Of a stretch of DNA of 7,377 nucleotides, positions 6,257 through 7,377 are shown piece after piece (position 1 is the stretch's first letter; each line of letters begins with the position of its first letter). The stretch spans positions 1 through 7,377 of the forward strand of contig JAIRSN010000055.1 in NCBI GenBank assembly GCA_031255425.1. Reading direction: 5' to 3'. The translations under genes and the position numbers were made by a program. Below the pieces are notes generated by a model. That model was not told the origin of the DNA. It did no database searches and saw nothing but the letters and a program-made list of their open reading frames with translations. Source of the DNA: Dysgonamonadaceae bacterium (GTDB lineage: Bacteria > Bacteroidota > Bacteroidia > Bacteroidales > Azobacteroidaceae).

Positions 6257-6850
6257 CTATTTTTTTATTTGGAAGGTGATTGGAATATAGCTTGGACTGG
6301 GAATGAGGTGGTTCCCGATCATCATATTCGGTTTCAGGCGGACGGTCACATTGCTGGGTTTATTTCCTATTCCGGCAAAATTGAACGCCAGATTTTTGAT
6401 TGATTCCAGCGATTCTCCGCTGAGTGTTTTTTTCAGGTCGAATGACATTTTGATAGGCAAAACGGCTTTTTTCCCGCCGTCGATTTGCAATTTTTGTTCC
6501 AAAGAACCGGCGGTCATTTCGCGGCTATCAATTTCGAGGACATATTCCAGCCCGTTCAGCAGGGCGGTTTGGATACCCGGGTTGGCAACATCCAAGTTCA
6601 GCGTGAAACTCAGGGGCAATGAGCCGTCTTTGGAAGAAAAAGCAGTGGTCAGAGCGGCCAGATGGAGCGGATTCAGGGCAGATGAATTCGTCGAACCCTG
6701 TAAATTAATTCCGGCCAAAGTCAATCCGGAGATAGAATTGTAATCATACTTGCACTGGGTTAATTGATACGTTTCCAATACCTGTTGGGCTATATTGCAC
6801 GAAAACATCAAAACGGCAATTCCTGTAAGCGCGATAATTTTCTTCATCAT
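6257..6850 (-). CDS. LEA14-like (WHy-type) lipoprotein
   Basis: This encodes 197 residues. An N-terminal lipoprotein signal (MMKK, hydrophobic core, LMFSC with Cys18) predicts membrane anchoring in the envelope. The rest resembles the LEA type 2 / WHy beta-sandwich: LTLAGINLQG (43-52), a LPLSFTLNLDVANPG segment (about 78-92) with the NP pair typical of the fold, LNGLEYVLEID (98-108), then a stretch of alternating strands ending LPIKMSFDL (131-139). A second half (140-197) ends in SYIPITFQIKK. The role is unknown; plant LEA14 proteins are stress-related, but bacterial homologues are mostly uncharacterised. Start is ATG 6850 or the next codon, 6847. A consensus -7 box is 28 bases upstream. A terminator-like stem and a separate promoter-like box suggest it is transcribed apart from corA. 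Confidence 0.75.
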   Translation of the reverse strand: MMKKIIALTGIAVLMFSCNIAQQVLETYQLTQCKYDYNSISGLTLAGINLQGSTNSSALNPLHLAALTTAFSSKDGSLPLSFTLNLDVANPGIQTALLNGLEYVLEIDSREMTAGSLEQKLQIDGGKKAVLPIKMSFDLKKTLSGESLESIKNLAFNFAGIGNKPSNVTVRLKPNMMIGNHLIPSPSYIPITFQIKK

Positions 6851-6878
6851 TTGAAAGTGAAATAATATTATTTTTAAG

Positions 6879-6886
6879 CAAAGTTA
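6879..6886 (-). promoter_or_regulatory. Bacteroidota -7 box (TAACTTTG) for the lipoprotein gene
   Basis: TAACTTTG on the minus strand is a full match to TAnnTTTG and ends 28 bases upstream of the lipoprotein ATG, a normal distance in this phylum. A TTTG at the usual spacing upstream was not seen, so the -33 half is weak or absent. Confidence 0.55.
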
Positions 6887-6899
6887 AAACAAATTTTAT

Positions 6900-7377
6900 T
6901 CTCCTCCATAATCGGGATGGATTTTATTTCGCGTTTTTGCCTTTAATGAGGGACGGAAATCGTTGTAATGTGCTATTTGACTGGCTACTACAATTCCGGC
7001 GTGGGAAACGCCAAACAGACCGGCAGGGTGCTTTTACTTCCCCTGTCTCAAAATCCGGCGCGGTAAAGACCACACAATATAAACATGACATAAGACAACT
7101 CCTTTTGAGCAAATGAAATTTAGCGATTATTAGAAAGTTTTGTCATGTACTTAGAAGAAATATAAAACCTGTCAGAATCCTGAACAATGGAAGAAAAGCG
7201 CATTCTATCATAAAGTATGGATTAAGCAATCATTAATATTTTTCGGGTCTTCTTTCTTATTCAGAAGCGCCGGACAAAAATAAAGAAGCCGTTCCGAAAA
7301 GTTATTGCTTTTTGTTAAGTATCCGGAAAATAACCTGATACATTAATAGTGTCCGCTTTGATAACAAAAATAACTTT
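6900..7377. other. Long intergenic stretch without a supported gene
   Basis: A 62-codon minus-strand open frame (7112-6924) has a Cys/Arg/Ser-rich, non-protein-like composition and is not accepted. A GC-rich island at about 6990-7065 has two hairpins: GGCGT/ACGCC (6998-7002/7008-7012) and GGCAGGG/CCCTGTC (7022-7028/7041-7047, one G-T wobble). It is flanked by two copies of TCCGGCG (6995-7001, 7054-7060). The remaining bases to the right edge are AT-rich with stops in all frames, and I see no RNA gene in them. Confidence 0.5.

Noticed and set aside
6924..7112. 62-codon minus-strand open frame
   Set aside because: Cys/Ser/Arg-rich, covers a hairpin island, no promoter or family resemblance.
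7275..7372. TAnnTTTG matches on the minus strand at 7275-7282 and 7365-7372
   Set aside because: No gene starts downstream and no paired TTTG was identified; such matches are expected by chance in AT-rich DNA.
7316..7377. Minus-strand frame open from the right edge for 20 codons, possible gene end; also possible IS terminus near 7340-7377
   Set aside because: Too short to recognise, and no inverted repeat or transposase sequence can be shown within the window.

Overview
The window looks like chromosomal DNA from the order Bacteroidales (phylum Bacteroidota). Three things suggest this. Promoter-like sites match the Bacteroidota sigma-factor consensus (TTTG, 19-21 bp, TAnnTTTG) and there are no Shine-Dalgarno sequences. 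Two short lipoprotein signal peptides end in SC. A DUF6261-type protein, typical of that group, is present. The genus cannot be fixed from the sequence; a Tannerellaceae or Dysgonomonadaceae relative is only a guess.

Layout. The left edge (1-51, minus) holds the first 17 codons of a probable IS1182-like transposase that leaves the window, so an insertion sequence probably ends within the first ~100 bases. Next is a GC-rich, hairpin-dense, apparently non-coding element (about 104-402). It ends in a plus-strand hairpin plus T-tract and may be a structured RNA or a dispersed repeat. An array of 41-bp palindromic tandem repeats follows (441-576). It lies immediately upstream of the only plus-strand gene, a DUF6261 protein with a C-terminal Ig-like repeat domain (613-1554). 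Everything to the right is on the minus strand: a fusion of a cytidylate-kinase-like P-loop domain with a ParB-like module (1596-2519), then the closely packed set corA - Na+/alanine symporter - lipoprotein galactose mutarotase (6118 to 2637), and upstream of these a LEA14-like lipoprotein (6257-6850). The last ~500 bases hold no gene I can support.

How the parts work together. The corA, symporter and mutarotase genes are separated by only 10 bases each and end in a strong intrinsic terminator, so they are very likely one transcription unit for envelope transport (divalent cations, small amino acids) and periplasmic sugar anomer conversion. The T-tract of that terminator overlaps the -33 box of the kinase-fusion promoter. 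The most unusual parts are the left-hand repeats and structured element, the DUF6261-Ig-like architecture, and the kinase-ParB-like fusion. No complete mobile element, CRISPR array, tRNA or rRNA was seen.
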